From Sipunculus nudus (lineage: Eukaryota; Annelida; Sipuncula; Golfingiida; Sipunculidae), in NCBI GenBank assembly GCA_026874595.1, contig CM049320.1:6823464-6887463 (forward strand): 64,000 nucleotides of DNA, read 5' to 3'. A program made the position numbers and the translations under genes. Below are positions 47,701 through 60,363 of the stretch, one piece after another; positions within the stretch are counted from its first letter, which is position 1; each line of letters starts with the position of its first letter. Under the pieces are notes generated by a model. It saw nothing but the letters and a program-made list of their open reading frames with translations. It was not told where the DNA came from and ran no database searches.

Positions 47701-50700
47701 CAAATGAAATATTTCGCTGGTCTATATGAAAGAATTACCATTTGGTGTGGATATTCCTTGCATCATCTCACAATACAAGGCTAAACGGCCTTGGAAATGG
47801 TGAAAAGGCACTCACTGTCACCAATGACGACGGTATCGCCGACAATGACTGGTCCTGTTGAGAAACCATACATCTGTGCACGTCGTCCGTCCCGGCGTTC
47901 TATGATGGCACCGGGGACTGTCAGATTCAGCCAACCCTGGTTACAAACGTAAGAAATGTATAAATATAACAACATCTGTTATATATACAGTGAAACCTCT
48001 CCTTGTGGGCACCTCTGTAAAAAGGGCAACACTTATTTACGGCCACTTATGGGTAATCCCTTGAACTAAGTCCCGATATCTATACCTACCTACTAAGGAC
48101 ACCTCTATATTGCGGGCAAAACCTCCGGTCCCGTCAGTGTCCGTTATTCGGAGGTTCTACTGTATTTAAAATGTGTTATGCAGCAATAGTAAATTTGAAT
48201 ACATAATTGCAAATATAACATCATATGTTAATTTTTTAGGATTTTTATGCGGCGATGACAAAGTTGCACATTAAATAGCAATTATTAAATCAGATGTTAA
48301 ATACCTAAGATTTGTTTCTCTGAGGGGCTTTTGTGAATATGAAATCATTGAAAACTCACAATTATTCAGCAATCGGGATTACTTTTCGTTAATATCCTCT
48401 TTCTCAAATATACATGCACGGCGCTTCTTAAAATACTGATGCAATTGTTAACGATGTGTTTTTATTTGTTTATTTTTTTGTTAATAGGTGTGAGCCAATA
48501 CAAACATGTTGGTACTTTCCATGGGGTACGTTATTCTATTAGCATTGTTCAAACAACTCATCCTAAAAGTCATCTTAACCTTTCGAGAGAAAAAAAGTTT
48601 TTCCGTTGTATTGTTTCACCTTTGTATGGACATTTTTTACTAAGGTGTAAACTAATATAAAATATGTAATTCATAAGATAACATAAAGATATTCCTTTTG
48701 CCTACTCTTTGTATATATAAAAAGTGTTGAAATAACCTAAAACCATTCCCGATTCTTTGTTTTTGTTTCGTTTAAGACGTAATTATGTTAATACGATCAA
48801 ATATTCTTTAGTTGTCCGTGGACAAACTTACTCGGTCACCGAATTCCGGACAAAACTGACCAGTGGCTGCATCGACGGCAACCAACATGGCGGCCAGGGT
48901 TCCCATATACACCATCTGCCGACAGAGGGCGCCATCCTTCTTCAATGGATCGAGCCAGGCCGCCACGCCGCGACAAGTCCTGAAAATAGTAATGTAGGAA
49001 TCGGTTGTAAATTCATAATCGATGACTGAAAGATGAAAAATCGGATGATCGATAATTAATCGACCATTTTAGGTACCATCTATATTACCGTGAAATATAC
49101 TGTATAGAATTATTCCTAAGATATTGATCGAGTACATTCAGTCTAGCTTGTACATCTTACTGAAAGGTCAAGGTTATTGACATATCTACCACAGCCCATG
49201 TGCTCTTTAAACCTAATTATTATAATGAATCCCAAAACGCTCGTAAACTGAAGGTCTTCCATGCCCATGGTATTGTTTACAACATAATAATGACGTCACA
49301 AAGGTCGATGACGTAAACATGTCGCATTGACTGACGTTATAAACTGGAATCGCTTCTCTGTTGATGAATATATCATAGTCATTGTGAACCGTCTTGCTAT
49401 ATTTTCGATTATTTGTCTCACTCATAGGAATTACGTGCCAGGTAGGCCATTATTATTCACTTTGTAGTGGGAGGAACAGCTCCTGCAACCTTAGGCTTGG
49501 AACTTTCTCTACTGTATCTTTTGTATAAAAATATCCCGGAAAACATGTCGACATGGGTAGTAGTACAGACTACACGTGTTCTGTTTGGCAGAGCTATGCC
49601 AAATTATGCAAATTTTGTTTAATGTTGGATGATTGACGGTTTACAATGTTTACGGTCACCTGATTGGTTACTCCTTATTCCAATGCTTATGATTATTCAT
49701 TGCATGAATATGCAATTAAGGCCACATAGAGTTCATGGGTAGGTCAATAGCCGTGATGTTGACATTTATTTGTTGCATAATGTTAAAATTTAACGCTCTT
49801 CTCTGTTTTGTATATGTTAAGTCTTCTCATATATCTGAAAGAACAAGAATATTTTCTCGGAATAATATGACATCTTTTGATGTGCAAACATGGTCATTTC
49901 TGATATATTCTACTATGAAAGAAAACGACCAATCATCGATATAATCGATTAATTTGCACCAACTAGTTAAAAGGCAAAGGTGTCCAAGGTGTGCGTCTAA
50001 TACTAAAAGCTAACTGGAAAAAACATTGCTAAGCTGTTTTACAACATTTCGTAGGTACCAAATGTTTCATATAATGTTCAAATTATTTAAATATCTATAG
50101 ATGTATTTACTTTGGTCCTATCGTGTAAAAGTCCGGGTCCTTTATTGTTGCTCCTGTTTGTTTCCAGACTTCGTTACCTGTGGTCGGTTCCAGCGCGATC
50201 AAGTCGTTCCACGGTGTACAGAAAATGAGCAGATCCCGTCCTACAGAACATAATGAAACTAGATATCTATACAATCACCCTTACGCTCGTAGGGGAATTT
50301 TCCCCGCCCCTCCCCTCCTTCCTTTCGACATCCATAATTAACGTTATCATATTTTGATAACGTCATGTTGTAATTTGAAATTTTATCTAGTAAGGTTATC
50401 CTTTAATTTATTCCGATATTTTTCAGTATTTTCTTGAATCCCTTTTTATGAATTGTTTAGAATCAAAACATTATTTACTTTCTGAGGATATCACAGAAAA
50501 AAAGATAAGATTTAAACATAAAAAGATGAATATAAAATATTGTATCTTTATTTAAAGAACAAACTAGTTCAGATCTTAAGAGGCCGTCCCCTAAACATCT
50601 AATCATGTAGAATCTTGTGTAAAATGCCAAACAGATCGGTAGGGTGAGGAAGGACCAAGTTTAAAGAATTTCTTAATAATAATCCATCATCTTATCATTC

Positions 50701-53700
50701 GGTTGTGTTGAATATATTTTGGTCGTCAGTTAAATGGGCAATACAATGCAATACAAAAATACAAAAAAAAAATATTACGAAAGAAGTCTTACCTTGCGTG
50801 CTGCCATCTGTAATCATAATGGGCGTTGCCTCGTGTGCCCATTGGTTATCCCCAGCCCTTCCATAGTGATACGTCCAGGCAACGCGGGTTTGATTGACGT
50901 TGTCACGGTTGATCTGAGTCAGTGGAGAAAACCTCTGTCCTTTTTCGTCTCTTCCATATTGCCTCCAGTAAGCTATAGGAAACACATTAAAGCTGTGTTT
51001 CCATTCATCCGTAAATCTCGTACGTCTCGTACGCAAAAAAATCGGATCCCTCTTTGTAAGATGAACTGTTTCCATATGTACGTTTTAACGTGCTCCGCAT
51101 GCGTATCCGCAAAAACGGACAGCATCGAAACGGATCGGTGAGCGATTCATCCGTTTTGCGGATGGCAAAAATGCCTACATTCCCCAACAGTGCCCCGGCG
51201 CCAGGTGTGATGAGACATATTGGCCTTCTTCCTGCCTGTCGTCCTTGCAGTTTCAAAAGAGGCACGCGAAAGGGCATCCGCAAGAAAAACGTACGTATTT
51301 ATGGAAACAGTTTTTGCAAACAGCGCACTATGGGACGTACGTACGTCTTTTGCGGATACGTTTTTTGCGGATACATGGAAACACAGCTTTATAACAAGAA
51401 CTGCAGTCAGTGGATACATATGTCTCCGCCTGGGTTTTAACTAATGTCATGGCTCACCGGTCAGAGTCTGAAGAAATCCAGCCCCTAATTTCAATGAAAA
51501 CCTCATCATGGAAAACAATTATTTGAATATAAAAAAAGAAATGTATATGATGATGATTCACAATACCTCCGGAATTGAAAGGATTGTTCATTTTAAACTC
51601 TATTTATTTTACATGGACTGTTCAGTTAGGTATAGTAACCAACACAAGGCACTCTCCCTGGCTCGCAGGATGGCGTTAGGTAGTCTGTAGGGATGGAGAA
51701 AACAGGAGAACCCCGAGAAAACCACCGACCTTGGACAGGCCACTATTACTACCCACTTGCATAGCCAAGTCGGAGATCGACTGGTCGCCAGCGTGGAGAG
51801 CTGAACATTTTATCACTCACTGTTCAGGCCCCTTGGATGTTACCCTTATCCTGCGTAAAGTTTCATCAAAATATGTTCGGTCTTCTCTGAAGTAATAAAG
51901 TAACAAATGAAGTAACGTCTCAGGGGGAAAATATGATGCTTTACAACATATATGTTGTATATATGTGTGTGTATGCTTTAGTCAATGTTGCAGTCTGTGT
52001 GTTTTTTAGTCTTATTACGTGATCAGTAATCTTCATAAACAGCCTAGAAAGAAAAGAACAGGCACAAAGTTTACATAAAAGTACCTGGTCACACTAAATG
52101 ACAATGTCTGTTTTACAATAATGAGATATAAGAAACAACAGACGGTTCCATATCGATTCAGTCAATGTGTGAAAAGTGAATATAGCAATTTATAAATTGA
52201 CTGAAAATTTCAGGCAATTTAAAATTGACTGATTTTACACATTGACTGTAACACACACACACAGACACATATAAGAATGAATACAGATGTGAGGATACTA
52301 GTATCAGCAGTATCAGATTACTTCGGAAAAAATAGTTTGGTATCAGATCACTTCGGGAGGATAGTAAGGTATTTGCAGGCGCGGATCCATGGGGGGGGGG
52401 GGGGGGGGGGGGGGGTCCAGGGAGAATTACTCATCGTTCGCTAGCTGGCAGCTAAATATAAACGAACAGAACTCACGTATGAACTAACCAAGCGTTGAAG
52501 TATAAAAAGAAACCAAGCGACACCTGTCGTTTCAGTTAGTAAACACTTTTTAGATCGTAGGGACAAACAGCTGATCGGCCATTACGTCGCCTAGCAACAT
52601 GACCGCAACAAACATATATTCGGTCACTCTCGAAACAATCTGGAAAAAACCTTTCATTTTTTTTGGGCATAATCGAACAAAATAAAATGATAATCTGCAC
52701 ATCAAAGTCGAAAATGACAAAGACACTACACTGTAATATTGATGTCTTGGGGGCTGAAGTTTCAATCGTCATGTCCCACTCGGCGAGAATCCAAACGTCT
52801 TGTTCCAATAAACATCTTGAAGATCGAGTGGTAAGAACATTTAAATACTCAGCCTATCTTAAATTAAAGGAGAAAACATGATTTAGTTAAAAATTAAAGA
52901 GAAAGATGCCTTGAAACCAGAGTCAAAACATAAGAGGTAGTCTACATGTGTAGTGTGAATCAGCCGAAACCAAACAACACTTGAGGTCAAGTCAAGGTCA
53001 AGGCCATCAGCCGAGTAATAAAAAAATAACAAAATAACACAGACACTTGTCAAGAACTGCACTGTTCAGTGCCTTTGCAAAAAATGTCCTGAACCATGAC
53101 TGAGACTTGCGTCCGCCGTCTCATGTTAAATGACTGAAAAGAATTTAAACTCATGACCCCGATAAATCTATTAAATTATAGTATATTGGCAAGTATCAGA
53201 ATTTAAATAGGCCCCGAACAGTCCAGTTCTTGACTACAGTACGCAGACAAAAAGTTTCATTGGTCTCCCAGGGAACGTGTCCATGATCACATCCTTCAGG
53301 TGCGGCCATTTTATGTTTGTGCACGAAGGCTTATTCCTCTTTGTCAGAGTTTTACCAGTTTCAAACAGGCCCCGGCCAAGTTCTGGATTTCAGTACACGA
53401 ACAAATAGAACAGTCATCGGCAATAGTCGTAACTCTGTTAAACGAGAGCTGGCTAAAACTTTTTTGAATCGCGTGAAAGGGGAGCTAAAATCATACAAGT
53501 TAAGCAAGTACAGAATCGTGGACGATGTCTGTAAGTTCACACATTATAAAAGAAAGCTACTCATAGAAAAGAGACAAACTAAGGAGAGGTGGATTCATAG
53601 CGCGGATCTCTTTAACCAGACAAGCGAGCCTCGTATATAAACAGAGAAACACATGGAAGACTATCCTACCTGAAAATATCTCAATAAAAAAAGGAAGTTA

Positions 53701-54868
53701 TCCGGGTTCTGTGGCTCAGGGGTAGAGCGCGGGACTCAAAGCCGTGGGTTCGAATCTCAGCCGAGTTGAGGTTTTTCACGGTCGGCCCCTTCCCAGGCTG
53801 AGCGCTCTGCAGGCTTAATGGGAAGGATGTGCCCCACGGCTGTGTATCACTCACATACGAGTGCGTCTTTTGGGGGTTCCCTGGTGTTATGACCCAGCAA
53901 GTGCGGATAACCTCCTGGATTTTGTGGCAGGTGGCGCCATCTACATACACATTTCGGCTGCAGACATCCATGCTAATATGCAACCCACCTCGCTATATTT
54001 CCCTTTGCCACTCAATCCATGCCTCAGTTCACCCGTCTCACTCTAATTTCGGTGGATACACGGAGTCACTTGTCGACTACCTGTATTCTAGTTTAGTATG
54101 TGCTTGATACGTCACATTTTATCTTGACTCTATGTTGAGGTTGTCTGTTGAACGTCACAGTAGGATTCCTAGACAAAAAGTGAGCCTCGCCGCACGTTGT
54201 GACAGGTCATCCATAGAATACATTTACCAAGGTTACCGAGTTGGCTGGTATTGTCTGTATCTATATTATTACAGGTAAGAATAGTATATATTGTACTGCA
54301 CTGCACAACGCCCACAGAGGGCATCATGGTTATAATATTACTACATATCCAATCCGGATGTAAAATACTGTTTCTGGCACAATGGACTCTATATATTGTC
54401 GTTCAATCATATTTATAGGCTCCTGTGTTAATAAACAAGTTAGTCTTTCTAAATGCGTCACTAATTATCTTTACCTACGCTTTATATATATATAATATAA
54501 ATCAATTACAAAAAAGCACATGTATTACGTCTTTTAAAATGAAGAATAAGGTTTCCGGAAAAGGTAACTTCTAAACCGCGGTTTAGATATATATTTTAGA
54601 GTAAACTTAGAAATGGTACAAAAGCCTCTACTACTAAATATCAATATATATTGTATTTCCTATATAAAAATATAATTCTCTGAATAGCAGGGGGTGACTA
54701 CATTGACTACTCCTCTTGATAAAAAGTGGGAAGAAATATACCCCAATACTAACCATATTGACGCCTCTGGAAAAAAAATTAACAAAAGGTTAAAAGATAC
54801 CATCCTGCTAACCACATATGTTTTAGCGATTTGCTATGCTAGTCAGGGGAAACATACCTGCCAAAAGC

Positions 54869-54909
<41 letters not shown>

Positions 54910-57900
54910 TATATATATATAAATGCATGCTTCAATTGACCTTGGCAAATATGAGGAAGTGGGCATGCGTTGAACTGGCTGGTCATGGAAAGAGTCCAAT
55001 CTGGTTTGTCACTAATTTCATCCTAAATATTTATCAATACTGAGTTTCATCTCCTGTCATTGGTGCCAACCCCTTTTTGGAAATTGTAAATTCTGGTTCA
55101 TTTCGAATGGCCTAAACAATGAAGTTCAGACCCGTCTTACTGAAATATTGGATTCCCCGGGCTTTGATCGGTCTGGCACGAGCAAGGTCAACACGTCACC
55201 AGAGAACACAATGAACCTTAAATATTTTAAACTGAAACTCAAGATGTTGCTTCACTTGAATTGTCAACCAGTGTGTTACTAGACAACATAAATTATTCGA
55301 TTCCCTCAGAATCACCATCGCCTTCACAACTATTCTGTTTGGACACAATGTATCTAGACAACAAAAACCAACAACAATAGGATTAAGACATAGGTCGTGG
55401 AAGGTCGTGCTCAAGCCAGCAGCCGATGCGAAGAAAACGAAACACGGGCAAACGGCAATCAAACAGACACACTAGGATATTGCACTGAACGGAACAATGC
55501 CGCCATGGTAAAGAGTACGCTGACCAACCAATGGATCGATTCTGTATTCGAATTGTCTGGTACCACCCTGTGTGTGTTGGTGAGAGTAAGGCATCACATA
55601 ACTGCATTATGTGCGACGGTATCCAGGACGCTGGATACCGCCGCATAAAAAGCTTCAGAGTAAACTGGCGAACTTCAAACCCTTGTCGGAAAAAAAATCG
55701 TGTAAAATCAAATACATGTAGTACGTTTGTGACAAGTAATCTAAGGGAGATATAGTATTTTATTCGAATGACCAAGAAATTCAGCTAAATATTATGTTTT
55801 GGTATGTAAACAAGACTCACTTTTAAAACTTTGCAACGCTGGCGCTTGAAACTGTCTCAGAATCTGAAACAATGAACTGTATGACCTTTGCTCGCTGAGC
55901 CAACACGGCCCGCTACCACTGGTTACACAGGCGGCTGCCGGCCTGCCGTGGCTGGGGGAAAAACCCAGAGCAGACATCGTTCCCCGTGTATCACCGTTTA
56001 TTAGGATAATACATATTCTTCTAATCAACATTTAAAGTGGACAAACACTGTCTAAGGGATATGTTATATGCGTATTTGATAAGAATATCTTTATTTCTTA
56101 ACGAATACGACATTTTAAGACGAAATATAAGAATTTAATTGTCATGTGGAATGTCTCCAGTTTCCTCAAGTCATCTTCTAGGGCTCTCGCACAGCGTAGC
56201 GTAGTAAGAGAGGACGGGTGCTAGGGCGTAGCGTAGTAAGAAAGGACGGGTGCTAGGGCTAGGCATCACATTGAATATTGACCCGATATGCATGTAGAAA
56301 TATGTGAAATATATGACAGTGTGTTACAGTCTCTGTCTTCTAACGTCGAGGTGCTGTTTAGATTAACCAAAACTGACAACAAAAAATAAACAGGCAGACA
56401 AAAAAAAAACGCGCACTCTTGTCTTCATTGTCTTTGTGAAGCCTCGGTCACAAACCGGTGCGGTCACCGCACACCGAAGAGAACCGTACGGTTTTGGGGA
56501 CCGCAGGAATACCGCAGCATACGAAAAAAACTGCGCTTATTCAGTACATATGATATATCCAAGTCTGCTGATCAAATCCTGCAAAATAAAACCAGTCACA
56601 ATCGTATCCTTCAGTAGACTATACGCTGACTATAATCAAGCCGCCATTCAAATTGAATCGGCTTAGTGGGAAGATGTTACAGACCAACTTTCAAACAACG
56701 ACCCATCTGAAACTCGTGCGGTCTAATCCTCAACTCAAACTACTTACCAGCCTCCTAATGTAACTGTACTTAAGGACTCAATGATAAAAAATATAGACTC
56801 TGTTTCCCCCTTTGTATCAACAAACGCACAGGTAACTGCAGACTCTACTGTCAACACATTTGAGCTGCAGTTGAAAAGTTCAATTTATAAAATCTAAATA
56901 CTTATCATTCTTGTAGGCACCAACCATGTAAGCAATGAAACCACTGATACCACCATCCGCAAATAAAAAAAAATGAAAACAGTTATTCATCGTTACCTAT
57001 TCATGATTATTCAAAGGCCTTCACAAGTTCATTCTAAAAAAAAAAATACAAATAAAAAAATGCTACCCTTGAACATTATGTAAAGAAAAATGGATGGTCA
57101 CTCTTAATAAATGAAAACCTGATCCTTCAATTCTTAAATCTGACCAATGTCATTTGAATAAAAAAAGATTACAAATCATTTAGTTCAAGCATACAGGATA
57201 TAATGTAATGGCAACTTGTCTTTCAACACTTACAGTAGTATCAGATGATTCTGTGTCATGAACTACGCCCACCTCTCCGAGTCCAGATCATCGACTGGTA
57301 GATAGATCCTCATTATCTAAAGCAAACAACGCCCGCGACACGCCCGGCTTAAACAATCTCAAATTCTTACTAAAAGAAGCTTTAAAATAATCGAGGACTT
57401 ATCATCTACTTGAATGTAATGTGTCTGCTACCTAAACTCGAGGTACTAACATGGTTGTTTGGATCTTGTAAGGTACACATAGTTTGCCTTAGTGAAACTT
57501 AGTTTGACTCAACTAATTTGATTTTGATTAGTTTGATTAAGTACTCCAGACTACCATATCTACCGTAAGGACAGAAATAGGCATGGTGGAGGCGTTTCTA
57601 TACATGTTATGGATGATTGATGCTCCCAGTATTGTTCTTAACTGTATGAAAATGACTCCGAATGGGTCTAGGGTAGAAATAATTCTGAACAACATGCATG
57701 TTTTAATAGCGTGTATATATAGACCACTATCTTCTGACCACAATTGCTTATAGAAACTTATGAATAATCGCCATAACATCGCCACATATTAGGGGATTTT
57801 AATATAAAATACTCTGCTCGGGATATATTCTTTAAATCAGAGTTATTAAATAGGGAATCTTCCTTTAATTTTATCAGCTAATCTGCTGTCCTTAATGGAT

Positions 57901-60301
57901 AATTCCTGCATTCTCTACTTTGATCGATCTTACTTTTACTTACCGCCAAACAAAACACTTGATCTCTAAATGACCATCATATAATTTATATACACCTTAT
58001 TTTACCATGTTAAGAATAATGTACATATAGACATATTTGTCACCATCAGATCATATAATACATACGACCCTAGTGCTTTCAGATAAGCCATTGAAGCTTC
58101 CGTAACATTTCGCTGTCTTTGTGATATACACGGTGTGTGCTCAGCCTGGGAACTCTGGCGGGATGAATTCCTAACTATTTGCAACAAGCATGCCCCTTTA
58201 ATGACCTTTCGTGTCAAGTGTGACCGTGAAAATCCATTGATGACACATTCATAATTTATCGTCAGGAAAGAGCTAGAAAATAATTGCCCTGAAAAACGGT
58301 AGTTCTGCCTCATGGAACAATTCTACGCAATCAGGTGACCTGCGTAATAAGAACCATAAAAAGTCAAAGTTTACCATCATAAAATAACCGCATCAATCTT
58401 TTACATACATATGTGGCCAACTCTTAAAAACGTGATTCAACCACAAATAGCTGCAGGCATAACTCAACGAATATTTTACTTTAATCGTAGAGAAATACGA
58501 AATCGAATACGTTTACCCATGAACCACTAAAGCAATGCCATTTCCTTAGTTCCTCTGAATCAACTGATGCGTTTGCACAAATTAATTGCCTTACTGTTCT
58601 TAATCATCAGCGAGAACGGAAACGCAAACCTGGCCTTGACCTTTTAAACTTGTCTGGTGCATGGCTATCTGATGCCGCAGATCTTCTCGCTTCTTCTCTT
58701 ATGCATATTTCAACCTGTCCTTTACTACTGGAGTAGTTCCCCATGAATGGAAATGCGCTGGAGTAGTTCCAATATGTAAAGGTAAAGGTAAATTAAAGGT
58801 AGTAGGTAATTACCCTGCTAGATCTATAACATTGTCAAATTTCTTGAAATGCACGTCAAAATTTCTCTTGTTTATTTGCCTAGTCATGATCTCCTTTCAA
58901 CTGAACCACCTGCTTTCCTGTCAAATAACTCCTGTCAAACTGCACTTGATCATTAGTCGACAACTGTCTCACTGTTGGTGATCAGGGGCGGGTTAATGGC
59001 GCGTTTCTCCCGATGTTAAAGGGACTTTTATTCACTAACACAGTATTTTTTAACAAATTATAACAATATGGAGTTCATGGGACTACTCTACAGTGGTTTC
59101 ATTCATATTTAAATGTTTGCAAACAATTTGTTACCTTCGCTAACAGTTTTTCGTAGGGAAAAAATATGATAACGGGTGTGCCTCAGACACAGTCCTTGGG
59201 GCGTTACGGTTTTTAACCTATCTGAACGACATAAATAATATAACCCTCGAGCAAAATGCTCTATTAATGCCGATGACGTCATGATATATATAAACGGCCC
59301 TGACGTCATTACTGCACAAAAGAAGCTTCAGACTGGCTTATTCCAAGGAGTAAATTGATTGCGTAAAAATAAGTTCTCAATTATTGATGTAAATTCAGCT
59401 TTCACGTGAATACGCTCCAAAGAACGTAGGTCGAATGATAAACCATCAATAAGTATAGGTGATTGTACTGTTTTGAGTGTTGAAGCTGTTCGACATTTGG
59501 GCATTGCAATTGATTCCCATCTATCATGGACGAATAAGACAAAAGTTAACAAGAAATTATGCTCAAAGATAGGATAAATACAACGAATTTGTAAATTTTT
59601 CCCTAAAAATACTTGAATGTCTTTTTTTCCTTGCCTTCATTCAGCCAAATATTGACTATGGCCTTACTGTTTGAGGAAAGTGTGGGCGTACATTTCATTT
59701 TCGCATTCAGCAGCTTTAAGAACGAGCAGCAAGAAAAATTTCGGACATTTATGATCAATCGTATAGCAGCTTGACAATCAAACATGACAATATATGGATG
59801 GACATAGAGCAAAGATATATACAACTTTTATCGATATTGACATATAAATGTTTCAATGGACTCGCCCCTTCTATTCTTACAAAGAATTTTCCTTTTACCA
59901 GTGATGTTCATCAGCATAACACTTGTTCATCAGTTAACTCCTACGTTAATATTCCGAAACCGCACAAAAAAAACCCTCATTCTTTAATGCAGGTAGTATT
60001 ATGGAATAGCCCTTCGATAAAAATGCTAAAAAAATGCTAACAATCTAAAGGGCTTTAAAAGGCTATCTAAAACCAAAGTGAATCAATTTCCTTTTACTTT
60101 CTACTTGTGTTGCTTAATGATACTATTTAGTTTGAGGGTCATCTAATTTTTTACATAAAAGTTCTAATGTACATTTTATCTAGACTTTTATTTACACGTT
60201 TTATTTCAGTTGAACACTATGGTGCTTTCTTTGTGTTTTAAGCCAAGCCGCGTTTAATGTATTTATTAACTCTGTAGAATAATTTTCCCAACGTTTCTCT
60301 A

Positions 60302-60363
<62 letters not shown>

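Noticed and set aside
51005-51440. Overlapping open frames of 74-116 codons on both strands
   Set aside because: They lie inside the inverted-repeat MITE at 50990-51389; the openness reflects palindromic composition.
53317-53640. 107-codon plus-strand open frame, Lys-rich
   Set aside because: No recognisable motif and located inside the first intron of the quinoprotein gene on the other strand.
53702-53770. Possible tRNA gene (A and B boxes at tRNA spacing)
   Set aside because: It is the head of a longer repeated unit also found at 43637, and related relics lie at 560 and 19890, so it is a SINE.
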